A DNA stretch of 64,000 nt from Bog-532 sp963828445 (GTDB taxonomy: Bacteria; Actinomycetota; Actinomycetes; Streptosporangiales; Streptosporangiaceae): positions 401,432 through 465,431 of the forward strand of contig CAWHFP010000040.1 in the NCBI GenBank assembly GCA_963828445.1, in the 5' to 3' direction. Shown piece after piece: positions 23,659 to 32,351 of the stretch. Position numbers and translations under genes: made by a program. Under the pieces are notes generated by a model. That model saw only the letters and a list, made by a program, of their open reading frames with translations, had not been told where the DNA came from and did not search any database. The stretch's first letter is position 1. Every line of letters begins with the position of its first letter.

Positions 23659-25659
23659 TCAGGGCGAGGCGAACGACTGGATGTACAGGCGGGGTGAACC
23701 GACCCCGGTGGCGTCGTCGTAGCCCGCCACCGCGTGGAGCGCGGCCGCACCTTCCCCGTTGATCCCGAGGGTTCGCAGGTAGGTGATGATCGGTCCGCCC
23801 TTGGTGGCCGGGTCGGTGTAGTTCTGCCGCACCTCGGCCAGCGGTAGCGGGCCCAGCGGGTGGTCGGTCACGTCGCGGAACGCCGCCGTGCGATAGCGCT
23901 GGTAGATGGCGGGGTTGGCGAAACCGAGGGCGTGCCCGGCGGCCTGCTGGGCGTCGGCCTCGATGCCCGCGAACACCGGTGCCGACACGCTGGTGCCGCC
24001 GGTGCGGCTGAGCGAGAAGGCAAAGGTGGTGCCGTCCGGCTGCAGGACGGTCTCGCCGACCAGCACGCCGGTGCTCGGGTCGGCCAGGGCGGACACGTCG
24101 GGCTCGACCCGCATCGGGGTGGGGCTGACCGAGCCGTTGGGCAGGCTGGTGGCCAGCTTGTCCGGGACCACGCCCTGCTGGTAGGACGGCTGCGGGTAGA
24201 CCGTGCTGACCCCGCCGCCGCCGGAGCCGTCGTAGTCGGCCGGGTAGGCGCCGGGCGGGGGCTCGGACCAGGACCGGCCGTCGGCCGACTTCTGGTCGAT
24301 CAGCGTGCCCCAGGACGTCTCGAACTCGTAGTTCCTGGCTGGCCCGATGGCCAGGCTGGTGCCGCCGACCGAGGTCACCCACGGGCTGGAAGCGGGGAAG
24401 TCGGTCTGGATCTGGTCCGACACGCCCGGGTTCTCGTCGGGCGACTCGTAGCCCGCGTCGCCCGAGGAGAAGAAGAACCCGATGCCCTCGGTCGCCCCGA
24501 CCTGGAACACCTGGTTGTAGGCGCCGGCGATCGGGTCCAGGTCGGAGGGGTCGCCGAACGAGTTGCTGACGATGCTGGCGACGTGGGCGTTGACGATGAA
24601 GGCGTCCGCGGCCAGCAGGTCGGCCTGGCTGCAACTGGCCCCGGCCACGAAGTTGACGTTGGCGTCGGGGGCCTGGCCGTGCACGGACTCCACGTCCAGG
24701 GTCTGCTCCGGGTACCAGCCGGCCGCCCCGCACTGGGCCGTCCCGGAGAAGCTGGACGGCAGGAACTGGTGGTACTGGCCGGTGGCGAACGGCTTGTCGC
24801 CGACCGTGGTCGCGAACGTGTTGGCGTCGGTGAGGATCGACGGCGACGCGTAGGCGTCCACGATGGCCACGGTCTGGCCGGCGCCGGTCATGCCCGAGGC
24901 GGCGACCCCGTAGGCGCCGCGGATCTGGGCCGGGGTGTAGCCGCAGTTGGTCCAGGGCTGGTGGGCCTGGTAGGCCCGCGGCTCGGTGATGGCGATCTTC
25001 TGCCCGTAGAACTGCGAGCAGGGTCCGGCCGTCCAGTAGTTCGGGGGTGGCGGGGGCAGCAGGTCGGCCGGGCGCATGGTGTGGGTGGCGGTGTCCAGCC
25101 CGGTCACCGCGACCACCGCGCTGCCGACCGACGCCGGCGCGCTCGCGGCCTGCTCGGGTGCGCGGTCGGTGCGCTGGTCCGGCCCCCGGTAGTTGCGGAA
25201 CGTCACGCTGAACGCCTTGGCCGCCGCGCTCACCGGCCCGGTCACCGCGACGTACCCGTCGGCCTTGGCCACGACCGAGGTGACGGTGAGGCCGGCGCCG
25301 GTCAGCCAGTCCTTGATCGCGGTCAGCTGGTCGCTGGTCGGCCCGAACCGGTCCTGGACCTGGGCCGGGCTCAGGTACTGCCCGTAGCTGGCGTTACCGG
25401 GCGTGCTGACCGCGGTGGCGTAGGCGGCCAGCCCGGCCGGGTCCTGGCCGGCCAGGTAGACCCGGGCGCTCACGGTGCCGCTGGTCACCGGCGCGGCCGA
25501 CACGCGCTGGGCCGTGCTGGCCCAGTACGGGTGCGTGTTGGGGATCGACCATCGCGATGACGCCTGGCTGGGGGAGGCGGCGGCCAGCGCACCCGCGCAC
25601 AGGGCCAGCAGCGCACCCGACGTGGCGATGGTCCTGATCCGCTTGGCGACCAGTGGCAT
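23659..25659 (-). CDS. Secreted sedolisin-family (S53) serine-carboxyl protease
   Basis: 666 residues. Signal peptide at residues 1-33 (ALLALCAGALAAASPSQA), a pro-domain to about residue 200 (VYLAGQDPAGLAAYATAVSTPG, YGQYLSPAQ), a PPPPP hinge and the catalytic domain. The S53 set is present: Glu319 and Asp322 in YPEQTLDVES, oxyanion Asp401 in FSSGDAG, Ser557 in GGTSVSAP, and calcium-site FRDVTDHPLG plus GYDDATGVGSP at the end. Such enzymes digest proteins at acid pH after self-cleavage of the pro-domain. GAAAGGG precedes ATG 25659. Confidence 0.95.
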   Translation of the reverse strand: MPLVAKRIRTIATSGALLALCAGALAAASPSQASSRWSIPNTHPYWASTAQRVSAAPVTSGTVSARVYLAGQDPAGLAAYATAVSTPGNASYGQYLSPAQVQDRFGPTSDQLTAIKDWLTGAGLTVTSVVAKADGYVAVTGPVSAAAKAFSVTFRNYRGPDQRTDRAPEQAASAPASVGSAVVAVTGLDTATHTMRPADLLPPPPPNYWTAGPCSQFYGQKIAITEPRAYQAHQPWTNCGYTPAQIRGAYGVAASGMTGAGQTVAIVDAYASPSILTDANTFATTVGDKPFATGQYHQFLPSSFSGTAQCGAAGWYPEQTLDVESVHGQAPDANVNFVAGASCSQADLLAADAFIVNAHVASIVSNSFGDPSDLDPIAGAYNQVFQVGATEGIGFFFSSGDAGYESPDENPGVSDQIQTDFPASSPWVTSVGGTSLAIGPARNYEFETSWGTLIDQKSADGRSWSEPPPGAYPADYDGSGGGGVSTVYPQPSYQQGVVPDKLATSLPNGSVSPTPMRVEPDVSALADPSTGVLVGETVLQPDGTTFAFSLSRTGGTSVSAPVFAGIEADAQQAAGHALGFANPAIYQRYRTAAFRDVTDHPLGPLPLAEVRQNYTDPATKGGPIITYLRTLGINGEGAAALHAVAGYDDATGVGSPRLYIQSFASP

Positions 25660-25904
25660 GGCGGCCCTTTCCGCAACCCGAGGGGCACGCGGCCTCGGCT
25701 ACCGGCCACCCTGGTGTCCCCGCCGCCACCGCGCAAGTAGTTACCTGCGTTTTTGTCGCACTAGATGTGCTTCCGTAACCTTGGCACAGATCCATGGCTT
25801 ACGGGGCTGGACAACGCGACGTATCCGGGCCGGATTTCAATTTCCCGGGCCGGGCTGACCGGGCCGGTGTGAGTGGCCCCGGACGCGGCGATAGCGTGGC
25901 TGGC

Positions 25905-27068
25905 ATGGCTCATGTGCTGGCCGGCGGCTATCACGGCCCGCCGCCCCTGACCGTGGCCCGCGGCTTCACCCAGTGGACGCTGGACCCGTGGATGCTGGCC
26001 CTGGTCCTGCTGCTCGGGGCCGCCTACCTGACCGGTGTCCTCCGCGGCCGGGGCCGCGGGCCGGGAGCGGCGGCCCCGCCGTGGCCGTGGACCCGGGTGG
26101 CCAACTTCGGGCTGGGGCTGGCCATCGTGGTCATCGCGACCATGGGCTCGTTCGGCGCCTACTCGGGTGTGCTGTTCTTCATGCGGTCGTTCCAGACCAT
26201 CCTGCTGCTCATGCTGGCTCCGCTGTTCCTGACCCTGGGCCGGCCGCTGACCCTGTTCATCGAGGTGTTCCCGCGAGCCGGGCAGCGGCTCGAGCGGGCC
26301 GTCCGCAGCAAGGCCGCCCGGGTGCTGACGTTCCCGGCCATCACCACGCTGGCCCTGATCGCGGTGCCGTTCGTCATGTACTTCACCGGCTGGTACACGG
26401 CCGTGTTCCACAGCGTGACCGTGCGCGAGGTGACGTTCCTGGCCTTGATGCTCCCGGGCTACGTGTTCTTCTGGACGCTGCTGCGGGTCGATCCGGTGCC
26501 GAAGATCTACTCCTACGGCGTCTCGCTGTGGATCACCGCGTTCGAGGTGGTGGGCGACGCCTTCCTGGGCCTGGCCGTGATCGCCGACACCGGCCTCATC
26601 GGATCGGCCTACTACCACGCGCTGGCCCGCCCCTGGGGCCTGAGCCTGCGGACCGACCAGATCGTCGGGGGCGGCACGCTGTGGATCTTCGGCGACCTGG
26701 TCGGCCTGCCGTTCCTGGTCGCTCAGCTCATCCAGTTCATCCGCGAGGATGAGGCCGAAGCGGTCGAGATCGACGCCGAACTGGACGCCCGCGAAGCCGC
26801 CCGCGACGCGGCCCGGGCCGCCCGCAAAGCCGCCGCCATCGCCGCCGAAGGCCGCCGCCCCGGCCAGGATGCCGCGCCCGCCGACCCGTCACCAAGCACA
26901 CCACCAGGCGTACCACCAGACACAGAAAACACTGGGGTCGCATCAGACCCGGTTCCCCCGGAGACCTCTGGCGCCACGGCGGATGGAGCTGACCCGGAGC
27001 CGGACGATCCGGAACGGCCCTGGTGGGAGTCTGATCCGCGCTTCCAGGAGCGCTTCCGGCAGGTCTGA
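25905..27068 (+). CDS. ctaG: Cytochrome c oxidase assembly protein, CtaG (caa3) type
   Basis: 387 residues. About seven transmembrane helices in residues 20-275 with the family runs TQWTLDPWMLALVLLLGAAYL, GVLFFMRSFQTILLLMLAPLFL and LMLPGYVFFWTLLRVDP. CtaG of this type helps assemble the copper site of caa3-type oxidase. After residue 280 comes a highly charged Ala/Arg/Glu helix and a disordered Pro/acidic tail ending WWESDPRFQERFRQV. ATG 25905 is preceded by TAGCGT at 7 bases (leaderless); upstream in-frame codons give unfamiliar sequence. Confidence 0.88.
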   Translation: MAHVLAGGYHGPPPLTVARGFTQWTLDPWMLALVLLLGAAYLTGVLRGRGRGPGAAAPPWPWTRVANFGLGLAIVVIATMGSFGAYSGVLFFMRSFQTILLLMLAPLFLTLGRPLTLFIEVFPRAGQRLERAVRSKAARVLTFPAITTLALIAVPFVMYFTGWYTAVFHSVTVREVTFLALMLPGYVFFWTLLRVDPVPKIYSYGVSLWITAFEVVGDAFLGLAVIADTGLIGSAYYHALARPWGLSLRTDQIVGGGTLWIFGDLVGLPFLVAQLIQFIREDEAEAVEIDAELDAREAARDAARAARKAAAIAAEGRRPGQDAAPADPSPSTPPGVPPDTENTGVASDPVPPETSGATADGADPEPDDPERPWWESDPRFQERFRQV

Positions 27069-27139
27069 CCATTCCCCGTGTCGCGAAATGAGGCGCACGG
27101 GGGTGTTTCGCACGGGCCGGCACGTGGCAAATTGGATGC

Positions 27140-27502
27140 GTGGCACAGATCAACGCCGCGGACGACGCCCTGGTGGGTGACTGGCTTTCCCTGCCAGATG
27201 TCGCCGCTCATCTCAGCATTCCGCGTGGCCGCGTCAAGCAACTGCTTCGCGACCGCAAACTGCTCGCCGTGAGCCGCCCGGACGGCACCGTCAGCGTGCC
27301 GGCCGCGTTCCTGGACGGCGGGCAGATCGTGAAAGGCCTGCACGGCACGCTGACGCTGCTGCTGGACTGCGGCTTCGGCGACGCCGAAGCGCTGCGCTGG
27401 CTGTTCACCGAGGATGACACGCTGCCCGGCACCCCGATCCAGGCGATCTGCCGGCACCGCAACACCGAGGTCAACCGCCGAGCGCAAGCCCTCGCGATCT
27501 AG
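27140..27502 (+). CDS. Rv2175c-like winged-helix DNA-binding protein
   Basis: 120 residues: LVGDWLSLPDVAAHLSIPRGRVKQLLRDRKLLAVSRPDG forms the winged helix, followed by FLDGGQIVKGLHGTLTLLLDCGF, LRWLFTEDDTLPG and a C-terminal HRNTEVNRRAQALA. Mycobacterium tuberculosis Rv2175c, a substrate of the kinase PknL, has this layout. GTG 27140 lies 6 bases after CAAATT and has no ribosome-binding site. Its target is unknown. Confidence 0.88.
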   Translation: MAQINAADDALVGDWLSLPDVAAHLSIPRGRVKQLLRDRKLLAVSRPDGTVSVPAAFLDGGQIVKGLHGTLTLLLDCGFGDAEALRWLFTEDDTLPGTPIQAICRHRNTEVNRRAQALAI

Positions 27503-28122
27503 CCCTTCAGGTACACCAGGCAGGTCAGGCCGCCGACCACGGCCGCCGTGACCACGCTGAGGACGATGGGGGCGGGTTCGCGGACCCGCCAGGCGTCGAG
27601 CGCGATGAGCAGGGCGATGGCCACCCCGAGCTGGATGGTCCAGTAGAGGGATGACGTGCTGCCCGCGATCGCGGTGAGCCCGTACACGCTCTCGCCGCCC
27701 AGCAGGCCCGCCGCCGCCCCGGTACCGAGCGCGGCCGTGATCGGAGAGCCGCGGCGGGCCCAGGACGCGGCCAGGCCCAGCAGCGGGCCGATGATGACCG
27801 CGGCCAGCATCCAGAACCGGATGCTGGCCGGGGACTCGGGCACGTGCCGGCTGATGGCGGTCAGGTAGTAGCCGCCGACCAGCCCGGCCAGTCCCAGCAG
27901 GCCCCACAGGATCGCGCGGCCGGTGCTGGTGGCGAACAACGCCAGCACGAAGGCCACCGCGGCCCAGGAGGCGCCCGAGTTGGCCAGCGAGGCACTCGAC
28001 TGGGGCAGCCACGCCTGGCCGAGGTCGGTCAGCGCACCCAGCCCGAGGGCGATCACGATCACCAGCAGGGTGCCGGCCGCCTGCACCCGGTCCACCGCCG
28101 AACGGGCTGTCATCTGGGTCAT
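27499..28122 (-). CDS. Integral membrane protein (DUF6518-like), function unknown
   Basis: 207 residues with five or six transmembrane helices (for example TLLVIVIALGLGALTDL, WAAVAFVLALFAT, WMLAAVIIGPLLGLAAS, APIVLSVVTAAVVGGLTCLVYL). The Gly/Ala-rich layout resembles a small family of actinobacterial membrane proteins; the DUF6518 match is from memory and tentative. AGGAGC precedes ATG 28122. It converges on the Rv2175c-like gene and overlaps its end by 4 bases. Confidence 0.65.
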   Translation of the reverse strand: MTQMTARSAVDRVQAAGTLLVIVIALGLGALTDLGQAWLPQSSASLANSGASWAAVAFVLALFATSTGRAILWGLLGLAGLVGGYYLTAISRHVPESPASIRFWMLAAVIIGPLLGLAASWARRGSPITAALGTGAAAGLLGGESVYGLTAIAGSTSSLYWTIQLGVAIALLIALDAWRVREPAPIVLSVVTAAVVGGLTCLVYLKG

Positions 28123-28146
28123 GATGCTCCTGGGGCCCCTTGGGCT

Positions 28147-28190
28147 ACGCGGGCGAAGCCCGCGTACGGGGTGTGGGGGCATCCGCCCCG
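28147..28190. repeat. Intergenic palindromes (REP-like)
   Basis: ACGCGGGC-GAA-GCCCGCGT (28147-28165) is a perfect 8-base-stem hairpin with a 3-base loop, followed closely by a GGGGGC/GCCCC stem (about 28176-28190). It lies between the divergent membrane-protein and priA genes. This form resembles dispersed palindromic elements of high-GC actinobacteria. Confidence 0.55.
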
Positions 28191-28265
28191 GGGCTAACAC
28201 TGGGGGCCTCAGCCTATGGCGTCCAACGCTCGGGTAACCCCCCTTCATCTGGTATCAACGGGATC

Positions 28266-30323
28266 GTGACCCAGACCAGCGACTCGCGCCCCGCGGCTGG
28301 TCGAAAGCGGCCCGGAAAGCGGTCCGGGGGCAAGGTCCGCGACACCTCCCCCGCCGCGGAACGGCCGGTGGCCAAGGTCGCGGTGGACATTCCGCTGGCC
28401 CACCTGGACCGGCCGTTCGACTACCTGATCCCGGAGCGGATGGCCGCCGATGTGGCCCCCGGGTGCCGGGTCCGGGTCCGGTTCTCCGGCAAGCTGGTCG
28501 ACGGGTACGTGCTCGAGCGGGCCGCCACCAGCGACCATCAGGGGCGGCTGTCCTACCTGGACCGGGTGGTGTCGGCCGAGCCGGTGCTGACCCCCGAGAT
28601 CGCCGCGCTGGCCCGCGCGGTGGCCGACCGGTACGCGGGCACCCTGGCCGACGTGCTGCGGCTGGCCGTGCCGCCCCGGCACGCGGGCACCGAAGCCAAG
28701 CCGTCGCCGCCGGCCGCGCCGCCGCCGGACCGGCCCGGGCCGGGGTCCTGGACGCGGTACCCGGCCGGGGAGGCCTTCCTGGCCGGGGTGGCCGACGGGC
28801 GCGGGCCCCGGGCGGCCTGGTCGGCGCTGCCCGGCCCGGAGTGGCCGGACGAGATCGCGGTGGCCGCGGCCACCGCCGCCGCCGCGGGCCGGGGCACGGT
28901 GATCGTGGTGCCCGACGTCAAGGATCTGGCCCGGGTCGACGCGGCCCTGGCCGCCCGGCTCGGACCGGACCGGCACGTGTGCCTCACCGCCGAGCTGGGC
29001 CCGGCCGAACGCTACCGGCGCTGGCTGGCCGTACTGCGCGGCTCGGTGCGCATCTCGGCCGGGACCCGGGCCGCCATGTTCGCGCCAGTGCGCGACCTGG
29101 GCCTGGTCGTGCTGTGGGACGACGGCGACGACCTGCACGCCGAGCGCCGCGCCCCCTACCCGCACGCGCGCGAGGTGCTGGCCCTGCGGGCCCACCGGCA
29201 GGGCGCGGCCGCCCTGATCGGCGGGTTCGCCCGCACCACCGAGGCGACCCAGCTGGTCGCGGCGGGCTGGGCCCGCCCGCTGATCCCGGACCACGGCGTG
29301 CTGCGCGCCACCGCGCCCCGGATCCGGGCCGCCGCCGAAGAGGACGAGCTGGCCCGGGACGGGGCCGCGCTGAGCGCCCGGCTGCCCAGCCTGGCCCTGC
29401 GCACGGCCCGGGCCGCGCTGGCTCACGGGCCGGTGCTGGTCCAGGTGCCGCGGCGCGGCTACCTGGCCGCGATCGCCTGCGGCCGCTGCCGGGCCCAGGC
29501 GCGCTGCACGGTGTGCTCGGGCCAGCTGGAGATCGCCGCCGCCCGGCAGACCCCGCACTGCCGGTGGTGCGGGGCGGTCGCCGCCAGCTGGAGCTGCCCG
29601 CACTGCGGCTTCACCCACGTGCGGGCCATGGTCACCGGGGCGGCCCGGACCGCGGAAGAACTGGGCCGGGCGTTCCCGTCGGTGCCGGTGCGGTTCTCCG
29701 GCGGCCAGTCGGTCATCGCCAGCGTGCCCGCGGACCCGGCGGTGGTGGTGGCCACGCCGGGCGCGGAACCAGTCCCGGCCGCGGGTTACGCGGGCGCGCT
29801 GCTGCTGGACGGCTGGGCGCTGCTCGGCCGCCCCAGCCTGCGGGCGGCCGAGGAAGCGCTGCGCAAATGGCTGAATGCGGCCGCCCTGGCCCGCCCCGGG
29901 TCGACCGTGCTGGTTCACGCGGACCCGTCGATTCCGGCCACCCAGGCCCTGATCCGCTGGGACCCGGCCGGTTACGCCGAGCGCGAGCTGGCCGAACGCG
30001 AGCAGCTGGCGTTCCCGCCGGCGGTGCGGATGGCCGCGGTGACCGGCCCGGCCGCCGCGGTGGAAGAGCTGCTGACCCGGGCCGGCCTGCCCGCCGGGGC
30101 CGAGGTGCTCGGCCCGGTTCCCGACGAGCACGCGGCCGACCACGATCCCGACGGCGGCCACGACGCGGAGGGACCGGACGCTCCGGTCCGCGCGCTGGTC
30201 CGGGCCCCCCGGGCCGAGGGTTCGGCGCTGGCCAGAGCGCTGCAGGCGGCCCAGGCGGCCCGCAGCCCGCGCAAGGACGGCGGGCTGGCCCGGGTCCAGC
30301 TCGATCCGGCCGAACTGATCTGA
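28266..30323 (+). CDS. priA: Primosomal protein N' (PriA), degenerate actinobacterial form
   Basis: 685 residues. The N-terminal DNA-binding part is clear (VAVDIPLAHLDRPFDYLIP, GCRVRVRFSGKLVDGYVL), and the zinc region has its paired cysteines (CGRCRAQARCTVC, CRWCGAVAASWSCPHCG). The helicase core is degenerate: no G-x-x-x-x-G-K-T Walker A is present and the DEEH box is replaced by WDDGDDLHAER. So it cannot unwind DNA by ATP hydrolysis but may still load the primosome at restart forks; this degeneration is usual in the phylum. GTG 28266 starts just before the disordered basic leader. Confidence 0.9.
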   Translation: MTQTSDSRPAAGRKRPGKRSGGKVRDTSPAAERPVAKVAVDIPLAHLDRPFDYLIPERMAADVAPGCRVRVRFSGKLVDGYVLERAATSDHQGRLSYLDRVVSAEPVLTPEIAALARAVADRYAGTLADVLRLAVPPRHAGTEAKPSPPAAPPPDRPGPGSWTRYPAGEAFLAGVADGRGPRAAWSALPGPEWPDEIAVAAATAAAAGRGTVIVVPDVKDLARVDAALAARLGPDRHVCLTAELGPAERYRRWLAVLRGSVRISAGTRAAMFAPVRDLGLVVLWDDGDDLHAERRAPYPHAREVLALRAHRQGAAALIGGFARTTEATQLVAAGWARPLIPDHGVLRATAPRIRAAAEEDELARDGAALSARLPSLALRTARAALAHGPVLVQVPRRGYLAAIACGRCRAQARCTVCSGQLEIAAARQTPHCRWCGAVAASWSCPHCGFTHVRAMVTGAARTAEELGRAFPSVPVRFSGGQSVIASVPADPAVVVATPGAEPVPAAGYAGALLLDGWALLGRPSLRAAEEALRKWLNAAALARPGSTVLVHADPSIPATQALIRWDPAGYAERELAEREQLAFPPAVRMAAVTGPAAAVEELLTRAGLPAGAEVLGPVPDEHAADHDPDGGHDAEGPDAPVRALVRAPRAEGSALARALQAAQAARSPRKDGGLARVQLDPAELI

Positions 30324-30406
30324 TCCATCCCTTTTGTCCGGATGCGCAGCCGATCGACGCCGCGCGGTTATCCCGAGCATGCGGATCGAGGTCGTAAGGT
30401 GCCTGT

Positions 30407-31684
30407 GTGGCAACCTCGCATGAGAGCCTGCCGTCCCGCCTGCGGGGCGCGGGCAGCCTCACCCGGATGCCCCCGGTACGCCTGCCCTCCCGCGAGGAGC
30501 TGACCGCGGCGGCCCGGGTGGCGCCCTTGCTGCGGGTGGCGCAGGACCTGGCCGCCTGGGCGGGCAAGGACCGCCCGGTCACCGCGGGCGGTGACCTCAC
30601 CACGGATGACGCCGCCGACGCGGTGACCGCGCTCGACCTGTCCCTGGACGAAGTCCACGCGGCCTGGGCCATCGCCACCGGCACCGGCATCATGGCGCTC
30701 GACGCCGGCCAGGCCAGCCCGGGGGAGCGGTTCGGCGTGCTCGGCCACGGCACCGCGGATGAGGCCCTGGACCTGTGGTGCGCGGCGCTGACCACCGTGC
30801 TGGGCCTGGAGAACCTGGACGGCCTGACCACCGCGCTGTACACCGCGGCCCGGCCGGTCCGCCTGGACGCGCTGTTCGAGGCGTACGCGGCCGCGGTCGG
30901 GGCGATGACCGACGGCCGGCCGGACGAGGGCGAGGCCGCCGACGCCGCGTCCTCCGGCCCGGAGCCGGGCCTCGAACCCGGCCTGGAACTGCTGGCCGAC
31001 CTGGGCGCGGTTGAGCTGGGCGCCGACGAGGACGAAGACGACGAGGCCGGGCTGACCGTGACGCTGTCGCCGATCGGGCTGTGGGCGGTCCGGGACCGGC
31101 TGGCCGAGCGCGGCTGGCGGGTGCCGGTGCTGGGCGGTAGCGCCGACGGCGGCGCCACCGGCGTGCTGGCTGTGCTGGCCGACTACGACGCCGAAGACGG
31201 CGAGGCCGAGATCGCGGCCTGGCTGTCCCGGCGGACTCCGGAACGGGCCGCCGAGGAGCTGACCGAGGCGGCCAGCCAGGGCTCACCGGGTCTGCGCGGG
31301 GCCGCGTTCGCGGTCATGGACCGGGTCGGCGCGGCCGCGGTGCCCACCGTCCGGGGCGCGCTGGACAATCCGGTGCTGCGCCCGCACGCCGCGGTGTGGC
31401 TGCGCGAGCACGGCGAGCAGGCCCCGCTCAGCCGGGAGGACAGCGCCTGGCTGCTGGTCGACCTGGGCGCCGGGCTGCTGGAGGAAGCCGCCCCCGAGGA
31501 CGTGGTGGCCGAACTGCTGCCGGAGCTGCCGCCGCACGCCCAGGCCGAGCTGGTGGCGGGCCTGTGGCGGGTGGAGCACCCGGCCGTCACCGAGCTGCTG
31601 ACCACGCTCAGCGACCACCACCCCGAGCCGGACGTGGCCAAGGCGGCGCGGAAGGCCGCCTTCAAGGCCCGGTCAAAGTTCTAG
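30407..31684 (+). CDS. Conserved hypothetical protein with HEAT-like C-terminal part
   Basis: 425 residues; family not recognised by name. The N-terminal half is alpha-helical (VAPLLRVAQDLAAWAG, DEALDLWCAALTTVLGLENLDG); a very acidic linker (LGADEDEDDEAG) precedes SPIGLWAVRDRLAERGW, a winged-helix-like segment. The C-terminal 190 residues consist of short amphipathic helix pairs (AVMDRVGAAAVPTVRGALDNPVLRPHAAVWLRE) resembling HEAT repeats. TAAGGT lies 6 bases before GTG 30407. Placed between priA and def, where many actinobacteria have such a protein. Confidence 0.7.
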   Translation: MATSHESLPSRLRGAGSLTRMPPVRLPSREELTAAARVAPLLRVAQDLAAWAGKDRPVTAGGDLTTDDAADAVTALDLSLDEVHAAWAIATGTGIMALDAGQASPGERFGVLGHGTADEALDLWCAALTTVLGLENLDGLTTALYTAARPVRLDALFEAYAAAVGAMTDGRPDEGEAADAASSGPEPGLEPGLELLADLGAVELGADEDEDDEAGLTVTLSPIGLWAVRDRLAERGWRVPVLGGSADGGATGVLAVLADYDAEDGEAEIAAWLSRRTPERAAEELTEAASQGSPGLRGAAFAVMDRVGAAAVPTVRGALDNPVLRPHAAVWLREHGEQAPLSREDSAWLLVDLGAGLLEEAAPEDVVAELLPELPPHAQAELVAGLWRVEHPAVTELLTTLSDHHPEPDVAKAARKAAFKARSKF

Positions 31685-31697
31685 CTCCCGTTGCTTC

Positions 31698-31733
31698 TGA
31701 AGCTGGCGCCGCGCTATTGAAGCTGGCGCCGCG
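31698..31733 (+). repeat. Tandem 16-base repeat upstream of def, with -10 box nearby
   Basis: TGAAGCTGGCGCCGCG occurs at 31698-31713 and 31718-31733 (20-base period). A TAAACT hexamer at 31744-31749 follows, so the repeats occupy the region just before a probable def promoter. Confidence 0.6.
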
Positions 31734-31796
31734 CCCCGCCGCCTAAACTAGATGCGGACTCGGGGTTACGCCCGTACTGGGCTGAAGGGAACTTTT

Positions 31797-32351
31797 GTGA
31801 GCGTCAAGCCGATCCGGCTGTTCGGTGATCCAGTGCTGCGCACCGCTGCGGAGCCGGTCCGCGATTTCGATGCCGAGCTGCGCAAGCTGGTCAAGGACCT
31901 CACCGACACCATGATGGACGCCCCCGGGGCGGGCCTGGCCGCGCCGCAGGTCGGCGTGGGCCTGCGGGTGTTCACCTACTTCGTGGACGACGAGCTGGGG
32001 CATCTGATCAACCCGGACCTCGACCTGACCGAGGAGACCGAGACCGACGATGAGGGCTGCCTGTCCTTCCCCGGTCTGGCCTTCCCGACCAAGCGGGCCT
32101 ACGGCACGGTGGCCAAGGGGTTCAACATGTACGGCGACCCGGTCACCTTGGAAGGCACGGCCCGGATGGCTCGTTGTTTCCAGCACGAGACCGACCACCT
32201 GGACGGGGTGCTGTTCATCGACCGTCTCGACCCGGAGCAGAAGAAGCTGGCCATGAAGGCCATCCGGGAAGCCGAGTGGTCCGGCATGGCCAGTGCCCGA
32301 GCTGCGCACCTCGCCGCACCCCACCTTCGGCAAGGCGCTCTGATCGGCTGA
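31797..32351 (+). CDS. def: Peptide deformylase
   Basis: 184 residues as written. It removes the formyl group from nascent N-terminal methionine. All three motifs are present: GAGLAAPQVG, EGCLSFPG (metal Cys) and QHETDHLDG (HExxH). GTG 31797 is preferred because GAAGGGA lies upstream and it follows the TAAACT promoter; ATG 31752 is the alternative. The last 18 residues look out of frame: removing one A near 32291 gives the tail PELRTSPHPTFGKAL with a stop at 32343. Directly followed by fmt, the enzyme adding the same formyl group. Confidence 0.93.
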   Translation: MSVKPIRLFGDPVLRTAAEPVRDFDAELRKLVKDLTDTMMDAPGAGLAAPQVGVGLRVFTYFVDDELGHLINPDLDLTEETETDDEGCLSFPGLAFPTKRAYGTVAKGFNMYGDPVTLEGTARMARCFQHETDHLDGVLFIDRLDPEQKKLAMKAIREAEWSGMASARAAHLAAPHLRQGALIG

